DNA of 64,000 nucleotides from G963663315 sp963663315 (GCA_963663315.1 OY760176.1:1984001-2048000); one strand, 5' to 3'; positions 18,156 through 27,230 are shown, counted from the first letter of the stretch. Made by a program: numbers and translations. Notes: generated by a model from the letters alone, not told the origin.

Positions 18156-19637
18156 TCAATTTTGCTGCAGGCTGTTACCGTTTCTTCTGCGCCTTCGGGA
18201 CCTGGTTTTATTCCCCGGCCCGGGCTGACCGCTTCGGGCTTTGTTCATCGGTTGATGCTGTTTGCGGTAGGTTTCGGAATTGACACGGGGATGCACAGGG
18301 TCAACAGAATCAACATATCGGACGAACTCGTCATCTTCCTGCCTGTGGGTCCACCAATTGACGATTTCGGGGTCTATCTCCCCGACTTGGCTGCGCAGAG
18401 ACAGGAAATCATACGCTGCCCGAAACCACCTTCGTTGCATTATTTGGCCTGTTGCCGCAGGCCTTCTGAGTTCGAGCGCTGCCTGCAATTCCCAGATTCC
18501 GATGGCCGAGCTTTTGGCTCTCCAGGGTACCGAAACCGTTCGGTCCTGAACCTTTAAAACCTTTTCGCCGGCAAGCAGACACGCCGGATCACCTCTTATT
18601 CCGGACTCGTGCTGCTTTCCCAGTTCCTGCTTGAACGGACCCCATAACAGAACGGCGAAAATAAATCCGGCAATGACAGGTTGATCGCTGGAAACACGAG
18701 CGTCGGTGTTTTTTAACGCGGCATTGATCAGTGCTTCCAGTCGGTGTCCGTCCTTGTCCTGAATAGTTCGGAAGGTCTGTGGAAAAAGAACCTGTGTGAG
18801 GGGAGTCTGACGAAGCGCCTGCCAGGTTTTCCAGCCACTCTGGTAATGAAACAACTTCAATATTTCTTCAAACATTCGTGCAGCAGGTACATCTTCGATG
18901 AGGGATGCGTATTTATTTATCGCGCTTATCACGTCAGACCCTACCACCAGGTCGAGTTTCGCCTGAAACCTTACAACCCTGAGCATACGTACCGGGTCTT
19001 CGGCAAACCGGGTTTCGGCATCACCGATTACGCTGAGTTTCCGCGCCCTTATATCTTCAATTCCCCGGACAAAATCAAGTACGATTTCCTCACCCGGATC
19101 ATAATATAGCGCATTGATTGTAAAGTCCCTGCGGGTCGCATCTGCATCTATCGAACCATAGACATTGTCGTCAAGAATCCTGCCGGTGCGGATGGTTCTG
19201 TTTCTGCGGCCAGCGGATTTCGTCCCGCTTTTGGGCGAAGCGCGATAAGTCGCAACCTCAATCACTTCCCTTTGCCAGCCCCTGCCATAAGTAACATGTA
19301 TCAGTTTGAATCGCCGGCCGATGATTCTGGCGCGATCAAACAGTTTTCTTACTTGTTCCGGGCTTGCATTGGTGGTGACATCGAAATCCTTGGGCTGACG
19401 ATTCAGCAATAAATCCCTGACACAGCCGCCTACCAGATAACCGTCAAAGCCTGCACCCTGAAGTCTGTCGATGACCGCCAGGGCATTGACACTGACCCGG
19501 GATCGATCAAACCCCAGGTCAAAGGCGTCGTATTCAACTGGCCTCAAGAGAAATCGTGGCGAGTTGAATCGGAAGAAGTTGAATCGGAACAAGTTGAATC
19601 TTACTGATATTTCATGCCAGCGGTCAGCCGTTTCCAT
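18156..19637 (-). CDS. pcnB: Poly(A) polymerase I
   Basis: 493 residues. It adds 3' poly(A) tails that mark RNA for decay. The nucleotidyltransferase core has YLVGGCVRDLLL and KDFDVTTNASPEQVRKLF (catalytic DxD) near residue 75, then RRDFTINALYYD and the RNA-binding helices. The C-terminus is a Lys/Arg-rich tail (NKTRSRRRRRNG), as usual. The ATG at 19637 overlaps the end of bioY by 37 bp and gives an odd N-terminus, NLFRFNFFRFNSPRF, encoded by a 15-bp tandem repeat. No other ATG lies before the conserved region. A TTG near residue 16 or 31 is possible, so the start is uncertain. Confidence 0.92.
   Translation of the reverse strand: METADRWHEISVRFNLFRFNFFRFNSPRFLLRPVEYDAFDLGFDRSRVSVNALAVIDRLQGAGFDGYLVGGCVRDLLLNRQPKDFDVTTNASPEQVRKLFDRARIIGRRFKLIHVTYGRGWQREVIEVATYRASPKSGTKSAGRRNRTIRTGRILDDNVYGSIDADATRRDFTINALYYDPGEEIVLDFVRGIEDIRARKLSVIGDAETRFAEDPVRMLRVVRFQAKLDLVVGSDVISAINKYASLIEDVPAARMFEEILKLFHYQSGWKTWQALRQTPLTQVLFPQTFRTIQDKDGHRLEALINAALKNTDARVSSDQPVIAGFIFAVLLWGPFKQELGKQHESGIRGDPACLLAGEKVLKVQDRTVSVPWRAKSSAIGIWELQAALELRRPAATGQIMQRRWFRAAYDFLSLRSQVGEIDPEIVNWWTHRQEDDEFVRYVDSVDPVHPRVNSETYRKQHQPMNKARSGQPGPGNKTRSRRRRRNGNSLQQN
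19563..19603. repeat. 15-bp tandem repeat at the pcnB start / bioY end
   Basis: Two copies of gttgaatcggaa(g/c)aa, at 19563-19577 and 19578-19592, differ at one base. A partial third copy, gttgaatctta, follows to 19603. Read on the minus strand, one unit encodes five residues of the repeated Phe-Arg-Phe-Asn type near the N-terminus of the predicted PcnB. The last partial copy abuts the bioY stop codon. Length variation would stay in frame (multiples of 15). Confidence 0.8.
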
Positions 19638-20200
19638 GCCATCGGCAATATGATCATGGCAAGTATGATCTTCGCCAGATCACCCAGCAGGAAAGGCGTT
19701 ATTCCCCATGCCAGAATCGGCTTGTCCCAGCCGAAAACCTGTCCCAACCAGATCAACCCGGGGATATAGATAATGATATTACCGGCCAGCATTGCCAGGA
19801 AAGTGCTGACAAATTTTCGGTCCCAGCCTTTTTCGGCGAGGTAGCCAGTCGCAGCGGCAGCCAACACAAAACCGATCAGATATCCCCCTGTCGGCCCCAT
19901 CATGTAAGCAAGTCCCAGGCCTTTTTCCGGTGTGCCGGCAAACACGGGCAAGCCAAACGCTCCCAGCGCCATATAAAGGATGACTGTAGAGGCGCCGAGT
20001 CTCCATCCATATATCATGCCAAGCCCCAAAACGATAAAGGTCTGCATGGTCATCGGCACTGGATAAAACGGGATTTTCAGTTTTGCTGACAAGGTCAGTA
20101 AGCCGGCGCCAGCAATGGCCAGGATCAACTGGCGCATCCAGCCTGGATTTTCCCATAATGTGTCCGCCAGAGTAGGAAATTGAATTGATTGCGTCGTCAT
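19601..20200 (-). CDS. bioY: Biotin transporter BioY (ECF S component)
   Basis: 199 residues, a very hydrophobic protein with about six membrane segments. The BioY hallmarks are PFYPVPMTMQTFIVLGLGM near residue 50, GAFGLPVFAG and MGPTGGYLIGFV near 110. It binds biotin at the membrane and may work alone or with an EcfAT module; no bioMN genes are nearby. Its tail overlaps pcnB by 37 bp, suggesting coupling. It lies about 120 bp downstream of lnt behind a possible promoter. No obvious BirA operator was seen. Confidence 0.92.
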   Translation of the reverse strand: MTTQSIQFPTLADTLWENPGWMRQLILAIAGAGLLTLSAKLKIPFYPVPMTMQTFIVLGLGMIYGWRLGASTVILYMALGAFGLPVFAGTPEKGLGLAYMMGPTGGYLIGFVLAAAATGYLAEKGWDRKFVSTFLAMLAGNIIIYIPGLIWLGQVFGWDKPILAWGITPFLLGDLAKIILAMIILPMAWKRLTAGMKYQ

Positions 20201-20279
20201 GGTTGACCTCGTAATGGAATCAGAATTAAAGGGATACGAATCTTGAAAATGCCACTTACCGGATATTCGGCGAGTCGAT

Positions 20280-20285
20280 ATTATA
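20280..20285 (-). promoter_or_regulatory. Possible -10 element for bioY-pcnB
   Basis: A perfect TATAAT on the minus strand lies about 80 bp upstream of bioY in the 120-bp lnt-bioY gap. No good -35 was found at 16-18 bp (cctgtt at best), so the promoter call is tentative. Confidence 0.35.
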
Positions 20286-20320
20286 CCATTTATCAGGCCT
20301 GAACAGGGCCGGGAAATCAG

Positions 20321-21787
20321 CTAACGCCCTCTGGCAAAAATTGCACCGAACAACAGCAGAGCCATAAGAATAAACACCGGTTTTTCCCCAAATACAGTAT
20401 AGGGGGTAGTACCGGTTCGCGGTTGTATCGATCCCTTGAGCACCTGTTGGACAAATTGTGGCGCATAGCCGTCGATCCCCCCTTTCCAGTTGATCAACGC
20501 TGACAACCCGTTATTGGAGGAACGAAGCATCGGGCGCTCACTTTCACGGGAGCGAAAGCGGGCCATTTGCAGTCTCTGGTGCGGAGCAAATGAATCACCA
20601 AACCAGATATCCTCGCTGACATTGACCAGAGCTCCGGCAATGGCAACCTGGTCTTTCGACACATCGGGAAATATATCTTCAAAACAGATTGATACTGCAA
20701 ATCTGATTCCGGCTGCCATCAATGGTGATTGCGGTTCCTTCCAGGGACTGAAATCAGACATCGGGATACTCACCATTTCCGCCAATCCACCCAATACACT
20801 GCGCAGTGGCAGATACTCACCAAACGGAACAAGGTGCTGCTTTTTGTAGATCATTATCTGGTCGGCAGTGACCGCAACCACACTGTTATAGTCACGGGTC
20901 TGCCCATCAGTTTCATCGCGATACAGGATGCCGAAAATAAAATCCGCAGGATGCGCCTGAAGCTCTGCCCAGAACCCGTCTGAAAGCCGACTGGTATAAT
21001 CCGGTACCGCAGCTTCGGGCCAGACAATCAGATCCACATCCTTGTGTTGCTGACTCTTTGACATGTAGTCTGCAATAGTACGGTTTGTCAGCGCATCATC
21101 CCATTTTTGTGCAATCGGCACATTGTTCTGGACAAGCGCCACTGAAACCGGTTCTCCCTCAGCCCGGGTCCATGCAGTTTGATTGAGTAACCACCCTCCT
21201 GCCCAGACCGCAATCAATAACACTCCGGCAATGCCGTTCGATATCGACACATACCTCAATATCGAGGCCAATAGCCCTGTACTCAGCAACACGATCAATC
21301 CGACCAGGTAGACACCTCCAATCGGCGCATAGTTTGATAACGGGGTATCGAGCCAGGCGTAGCCGGTTGACAGCCACGGGAATCCGGTAAACATCCAGCT
21401 CCTGAGCCATTCAAACAAAATCCAGGATACCGGCATGACTATCGATAACCGAAGCGTTGCATTCCATTTCGAGAAAAATGACTGCACCCAGCCGCACAGC
21501 ATCGGGAAAATTGATATGTAGCAGATAACCGCAAACACACACAGGCCAGCAATGATTTCAGGCATACCGCCGTAGGTATGAATACTGACATACACCCATG
21601 AAATGCCGACTCCGAACATGGAGACGCCGAAGGCGAAACCGGACCACACGGCGACCCGGGTACTGCTCACCAGCCATATGCCAAACAGGATGGCAAAACT
21701 GACCATGCCTAAAGGCCACCAATTAAATGGGGCGAAAGATAAGGTGTTGAGGATGCCTGCAACCAGAGCAAGCAGAATTTTAATCAT
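20321..21787 (-). CDS. lnt: Apolipoprotein N-acyltransferase
   Basis: 488 residues. It adds the third acyl chain to lipoproteins in the inner membrane. About six to eight N-terminal membrane segments start with FAPFNWWPLG, and the nitrilase-like periplasmic domain follows. The catalytic triad is visible: Glu in LIVWPEAAVPDYTSR, Lys in IYKKQHLVPFGEYLP and Cys in FAVSICFEDIFPD. A last membrane segment is near 470. It sits 60 bp downstream of ybeY; the corC/ybeX gene often found between them is absent. Confidence 0.95.
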   Translation of the reverse strand: MIKILLALVAGILNTLSFAPFNWWPLGMVSFAILFGIWLVSSTRVAVWSGFAFGVSMFGVGISWVYVSIHTYGGMPEIIAGLCVFAVICYISIFPMLCGWVQSFFSKWNATLRLSIVMPVSWILFEWLRSWMFTGFPWLSTGYAWLDTPLSNYAPIGGVYLVGLIVLLSTGLLASILRYVSISNGIAGVLLIAVWAGGWLLNQTAWTRAEGEPVSVALVQNNVPIAQKWDDALTNRTIADYMSKSQQHKDVDLIVWPEAAVPDYTSRLSDGFWAELQAHPADFIFGILYRDETDGQTRDYNSVVAVTADQIMIYKKQHLVPFGEYLPLRSVLGGLAEMVSIPMSDFSPWKEPQSPLMAAGIRFAVSICFEDIFPDVSKDQVAIAGALVNVSEDIWFGDSFAPHQRLQMARFRSRESERPMLRSSNNGLSALINWKGGIDGYAPQFVQQVLKGSIQPRTGTTPYTVFGEKPVFILMALLLFGAIFARGR

Positions 21788-21846
21788 ATTCCAGGAAAAA
21801 TTAACCGATTTTGACCATACCCGTCAACCAGCCGGATATGATGTGC

Positions 21847-22296
21847 TCAAGTCAATCCGAATTCTCCAAGCACCTGTTGTTCCCGAATCTCCATCTCCTC
21901 GGCTTCTCCCTGATCTTGATGATCGAATCCACACAGGTGGAGCGTACCATGTACGACCATGTGGGCAAAATGGTTTTGTATGGATATATCTAGTTGATTT
22001 GACTCAATTTTCACAATATCGAGACAGATAACAATGTCGCCGAGATAGGAATACTCAACTCCAGCCACATTTTCAAACGGGAATGCCAGCACGTTGGTCG
22101 GACTGTTCCTGCCACGATATTTTTGGTTGAGTCGGGTCATTTCCTGTGCATCAACGACGCGAACAGTCAGGTCCAGATCACCACGGGCCGCTGCCGCAAG
22201 TGTAGCAGCTACCCAGGATTCAATACGGTGATCAATCTGACCGAGCGATAACAGCGCCTGTGAATCACTGACAGCCAGTTGCAAATCCACAGCCAT
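21847..22296 (-). CDS. ybeY: Endoribonuclease YbeY
   Basis: 149 residues. It takes part in 16S rRNA 3' maturation and ribosome quality control. The zinc-binding HxxxHxxxxxH motif reads HGTLHLCGFDHQ near residue 115, and NQKYRGRNSPTNVLAFPF near 57 is the second conserved block. It begins 5 bp after ybeZ, the usual pairing with the PhoH-like ATPase. Confidence 0.95.
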   Translation of the reverse strand: MAVDLQLAVSDSQALLSLGQIDHRIESWVAATLAAAARGDLDLTVRVVDAQEMTRLNQKYRGRNSPTNVLAFPFENVAGVEYSYLGDIVICLDIVKIESNQLDISIQNHFAHMVVHGTLHLCGFDHQDQGEAEEMEIREQQVLGEFGLT

Positions 22297-22301
22297 ACTG
22301 A

Positions 22302-23333
22302 TTATGCCTGGTTACTGCTGTTTTCGTAGGCTTCCACGATTCTCTGGACCAGCGGGTGTCGAACCACGTCCTGGGGTTTGAAATGAGTGAAACTGATTCC
22401 CTTGATGCCGACCAGTACATTTTGCGAGTGTCTAAGTCCGGAAAGCTGGCCTCTGGGCAAATCAACCTGGGTGATGTCACCGGTGATAATGGCTTTGGAA
22501 CCGAACCCGATTCGTGTCAGGAACATCTTCATTTGTTCCACAGTCGAATTTTGTGCCTCATCAAGAATGACGAACGAATCATTCAGTGTTCTACCGCGCA
22601 TATAGGCAAGAGGAGCCAGTTCAATAGTACCCCGGGCAATCAATTTTCCGACGCGATCAAAACCCAGCATTTCGTAAAGCGCATCAAACAGCGGGCGCAG
22701 ATAGGGATCGATTTTCTGTCCGATATCTCCAGGCAGGAAACCGAGTTTTTCACCCGCTTCGACGGCGGGGCGAACCAGCAGGATTCTTTCAATCTCATTT
22801 TCCGCCAACGCATATACGGCACATGCTACCGCCAGATAGGTTTTACCTGTGCCAGCCGGCCCGATACCAAAACTGATATCATTATCGCGAATACTGCGCA
22901 GGTAGGCTTTTTGCCTGAAGTTGTGCCCTCTGATCAAATTCTTTCTTAATCGAATGATGACCTCATCAGCATCATCAGCAACATCCGGGTCAGTTTCACT
23001 CCGATCGGTTTGGTTCTTTGAGATCACAGGCAGGTCAGGATTAGTGGTATTTGTTTCGTAATCATTGGCATTAACCAGTGCCAGACGCACGTCAATGGAT
23101 GAAATCGATTCTTCCTTGTCTTCGGTCATGGCGAACAGTTTCTTGACCACGGACACGGCGCGCAGGGAATCAGAACACATTCCTTCGACATTGAAGTTGT
23201 TGCTGCGATTGGTGATCTTGACATCGAGATGATTTTCAATTTGTCTCAAGTGGCAGTTGAGTTGACCACAAACCGCCGACAAGCGATCATTTTCCGCGGG
23301 CAGGAGTTGGAAATTGATGGATTGAGTCGTCAA
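22302..23333 (-). CDS. ybeZ: PhoH-like ATPase YbeZ
   Basis: 343 residues. An N-terminal KH-like RNA-binding region (about 15-85) precedes a PhoH P-loop ATPase domain with Walker A GIGPAGTGKTYLAVA near residue 158 and Walker B DSFVILDEAQNST near 253. It is thought to act with YbeY in rRNA processing. The gene lies in miaB-ybeZ-ybeY order with gaps of under 20 bp. An acidic linker (about 90-130, rich in Asp and Thr) separates the domains. Confidence 0.94.
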   Translation of the reverse strand: MTTQSINFQLLPAENDRLSAVCGQLNCHLRQIENHLDVKITNRSNNFNVEGMCSDSLRAVSVVKKLFAMTEDKEESISSIDVRLALVNANDYETNTTNPDLPVISKNQTDRSETDPDVADDADEVIIRLRKNLIRGHNFRQKAYLRSIRDNDISFGIGPAGTGKTYLAVACAVYALAENEIERILLVRPAVEAGEKLGFLPGDIGQKIDPYLRPLFDALYEMLGFDRVGKLIARGTIELAPLAYMRGRTLNDSFVILDEAQNSTVEQMKMFLTRIGFGSKAIITGDITQVDLPRGQLSGLRHSQNVLVGIKGISFTHFKPQDVVRHPLVQRIVEAYENSSNQA

Positions 23334-23351
23334 ATCGGATCAGTCTGCGGA

Positions 23352-24707
23352 TTATAAAACAGCCGATTGATTAACCGAAGGCGACAATACACCCCGGAGC
23401 GAATTGGGCAAGGCTTCGGTGACCTCCACTCGAACAAAACTGCCGGACAATGACAGGTCACCGGGGAAATTGACTACCCGGTTGTTTTCTGTGCGCCCGC
23501 ACAATTGTTCGGGGTCTTTTTTCGACGGGCCTTCGACAAGAATGACCTGCTGACCCGTCCCGACCATTGCCTGGCTGTACCCGGCAGCATATCCGTTGAT
23601 TCTTTTCTGCAAGGCCGCGAGTCTGTTTTTCTTGGTCTGGATGCTGACATCATCGGCCAGTTGGGCTGCAGGGGTTCCAGGTCGCTGGCTATAAATAAAG
23701 CTGAAACTGTGGTCGAACCGCACCTGCTTGATCAGGTCCATCGTGTCCTTGAAATCCTGCTCCGATTCACCTGGAAATCCGATAATGAAATCAGAGGAAA
23801 GCGATATTCCCGGACGGGCCGCCTTCAGTTTCCCGATCCATTCAAGGTACTGCTCCGTGGTATAACCCCGCTTCATCAGTTTCAGAATTCGGTCCGATCC
23901 ACTTTGCACAGGCAAATGAAGATGGCTGACAAGTTCCGGGATCTGGCCATGGGCTTCGACCAGTTCATCGGTAAACTCGATTGGATGGGAAGTGGTATAG
24001 CGAAGCCGGTCGATACCTTCCACCGCCGCAACATAATGCAACAATTCAGCGAATTCCATTATACTGCCATCGTGGGTGATGCCGCGATACCCATTCACAT
24101 TCTGACCGAGCAGACACACCTCGCGTACGCCCTGAGAGGCCAGTCCAACCACTTCGGTAATGACATCATCAAAGGGGCGGCTGAACTCGGTGCCACGGGT
24201 ATAGGGCACGACACAAAACGAACAATACTTGCTGCATCCTTCCATGATCGACACATAGGCCTTGACCCCTTCAACCCTGGGCGGTGGCAGACAGTCAAAT
24301 TTTTCTATTTCAGGGAAGGAAATATCGACGGCATGCCGACGACGCTCACCGATTACCTGATCGAGCATCGAAGGAAGCCGGTGCAGGGTTTGTGGGCCAA
24401 ACACTATGTCCACACAAGGTGCGCGTTTCATGATCATCTCACCTTCCTGACTGGCGACACAACCACCGACACCGATCACCAGGTCCTGGTTCATTTCCTT
24501 AATTTCCTTCCAGCGACCGAGTAATGAAAACACTTTCTCCTGCGCCTTTTCACGCACCGAACAGGTATTCAACAACAGCATGTTGGCCTGCACAGGATCA
24601 TCCACCCGCTCATAATCATGGCTGGATGCCAGCAGATCTGCCATACGCGATGAATCATATTCATTCATCTGGCAGCCAAATGTTTTAATGAAAAGTTTCT
24701 TGCCCAT
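23352..24707 (-). CDS. miaB: tRNA-2-methylthio-N6-dimethylallyladenosine synthase
   Basis: 451 residues. Methylthiolates i6A37 of tRNAs reading UNN codons. The N-terminal UPF0004 domain has its three cluster cysteines in FIKTFGCQMNEYDSS, LLLNTCSVREKAQ and GVGGCVASQEGE. The radical SAM CxxxCxxC is in MEGCSKYCSFCVVPYTRG near residue 157. A C-terminal TRAM domain (about 375-440) ends the protein. It is first in the miaB-ybeZ-ybeY-lnt block. Confidence 0.96.
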   Translation of the reverse strand: MGKKLFIKTFGCQMNEYDSSRMADLLASSHDYERVDDPVQANMLLLNTCSVREKAQEKVFSLLGRWKEIKEMNQDLVIGVGGCVASQEGEMIMKRAPCVDIVFGPQTLHRLPSMLDQVIGERRRHAVDISFPEIEKFDCLPPPRVEGVKAYVSIMEGCSKYCSFCVVPYTRGTEFSRPFDDVITEVVGLASQGVREVCLLGQNVNGYRGITHDGSIMEFAELLHYVAAVEGIDRLRYTTSHPIEFTDELVEAHGQIPELVSHLHLPVQSGSDRILKLMKRGYTTEQYLEWIGKLKAARPGISLSSDFIIGFPGESEQDFKDTMDLIKQVRFDHSFSFIYSQRPGTPAAQLADDVSIQTKKNRLAALQKRINGYAAGYSQAMVGTGQQVILVEGPSKKDPEQLCGRTENNRVVNFPGDLSLSGSFVRVEVTEALPNSLRGVLSPSVNQSAVL

Positions 24708-24751
24708 GTGTACAGGTCGGATTAGTCGGTTCTGCCAGCTGGAATTGTCGG

Positions 24752-25402
24752 TCAGTCCTGCGTGTCAGTGGACATCAATTCTGCCTTTTCAATGATCACA
24801 GGCTCAAGCGGCACATCACTGTGACCCCTGACCTTGCCTGTGGATACCCCGGCCATGCGTTCTACCACATCCATACCACTGGTCACCCCGGCAAAAACGG
24901 CATAACCCCATCCCTTTTGGGTCTTTGCGGTAAAATCCAGGAAGGAATTATCAACCAGATTGATGAAAAATTGGGAAGTGGCGGAATCGGGGGCAGACGT
25001 TCTTGCCATGGACAGGGCGCCTGCGGTGTTTTTCAAGCCATTGTCTGCTTCATTGACAATCGTCGGACGGGTCTTTTTCTGATTCATATCGGGCGTAAAT
25101 CCGCCACCCTGCAAAACAAACCCTGGGATGATTCGATGAAATATGGCGCCATCGAAGAAACCGCTTTCTACATATTCAACGAAATTCCTGACCGTGACTG
25201 GCGCCTCATCAGGATAAAGCTCAATTTCAATTTCACCCATATTCGTAGTCATTTTTACCATGGTTTTGTTTCCTGTCTCGGATGAATAAGAATGCAGACT
25301 GGTAAAGCCTGCGATGAATGTCAGTAACATCAGACATATCGTTAACCCAAAGTGGGATTTTCTGAAACGCGGCAGCGTGATAGTGGTGGTGCGGGATGTC
25401 AT
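24752..25402 (-). CDS. Cyclophilin-type peptidyl-prolyl isomerase, membrane/exported
   Basis: 216 residues. An N-terminal hydrophobic segment (about 18-37, LTICLMLLTFIAGFTSLHS) suggests a signal peptide or anchor, so it acts outside the cytoplasm. The cyclophilin core shows FDGAIFHRIIPGFVLQGGGF with catalytic Arg, GALSMARTSAPDSATSQFFI and YAVFAGVTSGMDVV. It resembles PpiA/PpiB proteins. It is downstream of miaB's neighbour set and 11 bp from the EVE gene. Confidence 0.88.
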   Translation of the reverse strand: MTSRTTTITLPRFRKSHFGLTICLMLLTFIAGFTSLHSYSSETGNKTMVKMTTNMGEIEIELYPDEAPVTVRNFVEYVESGFFDGAIFHRIIPGFVLQGGGFTPDMNQKKTRPTIVNEADNGLKNTAGALSMARTSAPDSATSQFFINLVDNSFLDFTAKTQKGWGYAVFAGVTSGMDVVERMAGVSTGKVRGHSDVPLEPVIIEKAELMSTDTQD

Positions 25403-25413
25403 GGTCCGGTTAG

Positions 25414-25875
25414 TCAGCAGCGCTTGATCAATTGATGGATAAAGTCCCAGTGCTTTTTATCCAGAGGTGTAATCGACAATCGATTGCCTTTTTGCAAAAT
25501 TCGCATGTCAGACAATTCAGCGTATTGCCTGAGTTGCTGCAATGGTATCGGCTCATTCAGTTTTGAGCCGAATTTTACATCGACCATCAGCCAGGTCGGC
25601 TTTCCCGGATTACTTTTTGGATCAAAATAGTGTTCATCCGGGTCGAAGGCAGTGTGGTCGGGATAGGCTTCACTCACGATTCCCATGGTGCCGACAATAC
25701 CGGGAATCTTGCAACTCGAATGGTAAAAAAAAGCCTGATCTCCGACTGACATTTGGTCCCGGATATAGTTCCGGACCTGATAATTTCGGATTCCATCCCA
25801 CGGTTCAACATCGACCCGCTCAAGGTCGTCGATCGAGAACGCCTGAGGTTCGTTTTTCATCAACCAGTATTTCAT
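25414..25875 (-). CDS. EVE domain protein
   Basis: 153 residues, a stand-alone EVE domain. It starts KYWLMKNEPQAFSIDDLE, with EPWDGIRNYQVRNYI near residue 28 and DQAFFYHSSCKIPGIVG near 45, all family hallmarks. EVE domains are PUA-like pockets that bind modified bases in DNA or RNA; the partner here is unknown. It lies 8 bp downstream of the 5-formyl-THF cyclo-ligase gene, a frequent neighbour pair in proteobacteria. Confidence 0.88.
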   Translation of the reverse strand: MKYWLMKNEPQAFSIDDLERVDVEPWDGIRNYQVRNYIRDQMSVGDQAFFYHSSCKIPGIVGTMGIVSEAYPDHTAFDPDEHYFDPKSNPGKPTWLMVDVKFGSKLNEPIPLQQLRQYAELSDMRILQKGNRLSITPLDKKHWDFIHQLIKRC

Positions 25876-25883
25876 GTTTCAGT

Positions 25884-26486
25884 TTATTGTAAGTGACGAA
25901 AGTAATGGACCTGTCTATCTGTAACCACGGTAGTCAATGGTATATCCCAGGGCTCGACATCGATTCGATGTACTTTTTGAATTTCGTGGGCTATTCCGAT
26001 CAGTTCGGGTTCGGCTGTATCGGTATTCGTGAGAAATTCGAAGGTCCTGTCATAAAAACCCCCTCCCATGCCAAGTCGATTACCGGTCTGATCAAAAGCG
26101 ACCAGCGGCACCAGCACCAGGTCGAGCTGCTGTGCTGTGACAATCCGGGTTTCTGCATTCTCCGGTTCCCTGATTCCGAATCTGTTTTCCCTGAACCGGG
26201 TTTGCGGTGTCACTTCTGCGAAAACCAGTTTGTTCCTTTCTCTTTCAACGACCGGCACATAGGGAATTTTCGAATTTTCCCAACACCATTGCATCACCTT
26301 GACGGGATCAATTTCGCCGTCATTTACCAGATACATGGCAATAGTTTGAGCAGTGCGGAAAGAAATAATGGATAACAACTGATCCAGCAACCCGGCAGAC
26401 GCGGCACTTTGCCGAGCCGGGCCCAGGGTACTGCGTTGTTTTCGAATTTCTTTTCGTAAGGATGACTTTAGCTGCACCGGGCGCAT
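25884..26486 (-). CDS. ygfA: 5-formyltetrahydrofolate cyclo-ligase
   Basis: 200 residues from the ATG at 26486; a longer in-frame start at 26576 would run into the 6S RNA end and shows no homology. It converts 5-formyl-THF to methenyl-THF with ATP. The N-terminal LRKEIRKQRSTLGPA and C-terminal FDQTGNRLGMGGGFYDRTFE (substrate/ATP loop) are diagnostic. The gene follows 6S RNA, as in many gammaproteobacteria where it is co-transcribed with ssrS. Confidence 0.92.
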   Translation of the reverse strand: MRPVQLKSSLRKEIRKQRSTLGPARQSAASAGLLDQLLSIISFRTAQTIAMYLVNDGEIDPVKVMQWCWENSKIPYVPVVERERNKLVFAEVTPQTRFRENRFGIREPENAETRIVTAQQLDLVLVPLVAFDQTGNRLGMGGGFYDRTFEFLTNTDTAEPELIGIAHEIQKVHRIDVEPWDIPLTTVVTDRQVHYFRHLQ

Positions 26487-26583
26487 TATTGTCGATTCAG
26501 ACTGAACATTGTCACAGGATACCAAGGGTTTCACCAAGCTTGGTGAACCTTGTGATTCGGAAGGTAGCATAAGCATTTAATCA

Positions 26584-26771
26584 GCATTACCCGCGTGTGC
26601 CGATGCTCACTTTACCTTGAACCGAGAGATTCAAGTGGGCGCAAAGAACAACTTCGGGAATCGCGCCAGCGTTGGCTGTGGTCATACTCACCCATCGTTC
26701 ATAATAGCGCCCGGGGTGTTATGTTAGGTTCTAAGGGATCCGGAGAACACGTCGAACACCGCAGGTAACGC
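26584..26771 (-). ncRNA. ssrS: 6S RNA
   Basis: The 387-bp gap between ygfA and zapA holds a structured RNA, matching the conserved zapA-ssrS-ygfA order. Read on the minus strand, the ends pair: gcgttacctgcg (from 26771) with cgcgggtaatgc (ending at 26584), at least 12 bp with two G-U pairs. The 3' side contains cttgaatctctcggttcaag, the family's conserved hairpin (cttgaacc-loop-ggttcaag type), and a large open central region lies between. 6S RNA mimics an open promoter and holds sigma70 RNA polymerase in stationary phase. Exact ends are estimated from the closing stem. Confidence 0.88.
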
Positions 26772-26872
26772 CAGTGCCAAGTTTAACAGAGAAAATAAAA
26801 AAACACAGCCACAGACTGACTAATTACCGGATTAATTGTCCGATCAATATGGCAGTGCTGTCTGGCAGCAGG

Positions 26873-27202
26873 TCATCGGGGGTTGATTTCCTCGATTCTG
26901 CTGACCGCCTTGTCGATACGCTCGCGCAGGGAATCCAGTCGCGTATTGACAGTATCCTGAGTATCGACAGACTTTTGCAGTTGCAACAAATCGTAGCTGA
27001 TGTTCAACCCCGCCATCACAGCGCAACGATCCTGACCCAGAATCCGGCCTCCTTTGGCAATGGAGCGAATTTGCTTGTCCAGGTAAGCGGCGGCCTCTAC
27101 CAACCCTTGAGCTTCAGCCTCATCAGCGCATGCAATCGTAAATTCACGCCGCATGACGCTGACCTTGACGTTCAGCTTTTCCTGGTCAGGTGAATCTTTC
27201 AT
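26873..27202 (-). CDS. zapA: Cell division protein ZapA
   Basis: 109 residues. It stabilises FtsZ protofilament bundles at midcell. The N-terminal domain has VKVSVMRREFTIACADEAEA and YLDKQIRSIAKGG, and the C-terminal half is a coiled coil (about 60-105). It is next to a ZapB-like small gene, upstream of 6S RNA, and divergent from ygfB, the usual arrangement. About 100 bp separate its stop from the 6S 5' end. Confidence 0.93.
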   Translation of the reverse strand: MKDSPDQEKLNVKVSVMRREFTIACADEAEAQGLVEAAAYLDKQIRSIAKGGRILGQDRCAVMAGLNISYDLLQLQKSVDTQDTVNTRLDSLRERIDKAVSRIEEINPR

Positions 27203-27230
27203 TGGTTTTCAGGTGACCGGGGTGTCAGAA

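Noticed and set aside
19563..19603. Possible start of a CRISPR array
   Set aside because: The units are directly adjacent without spacers and only two and a part copies exist; it is a simple tandem repeat.
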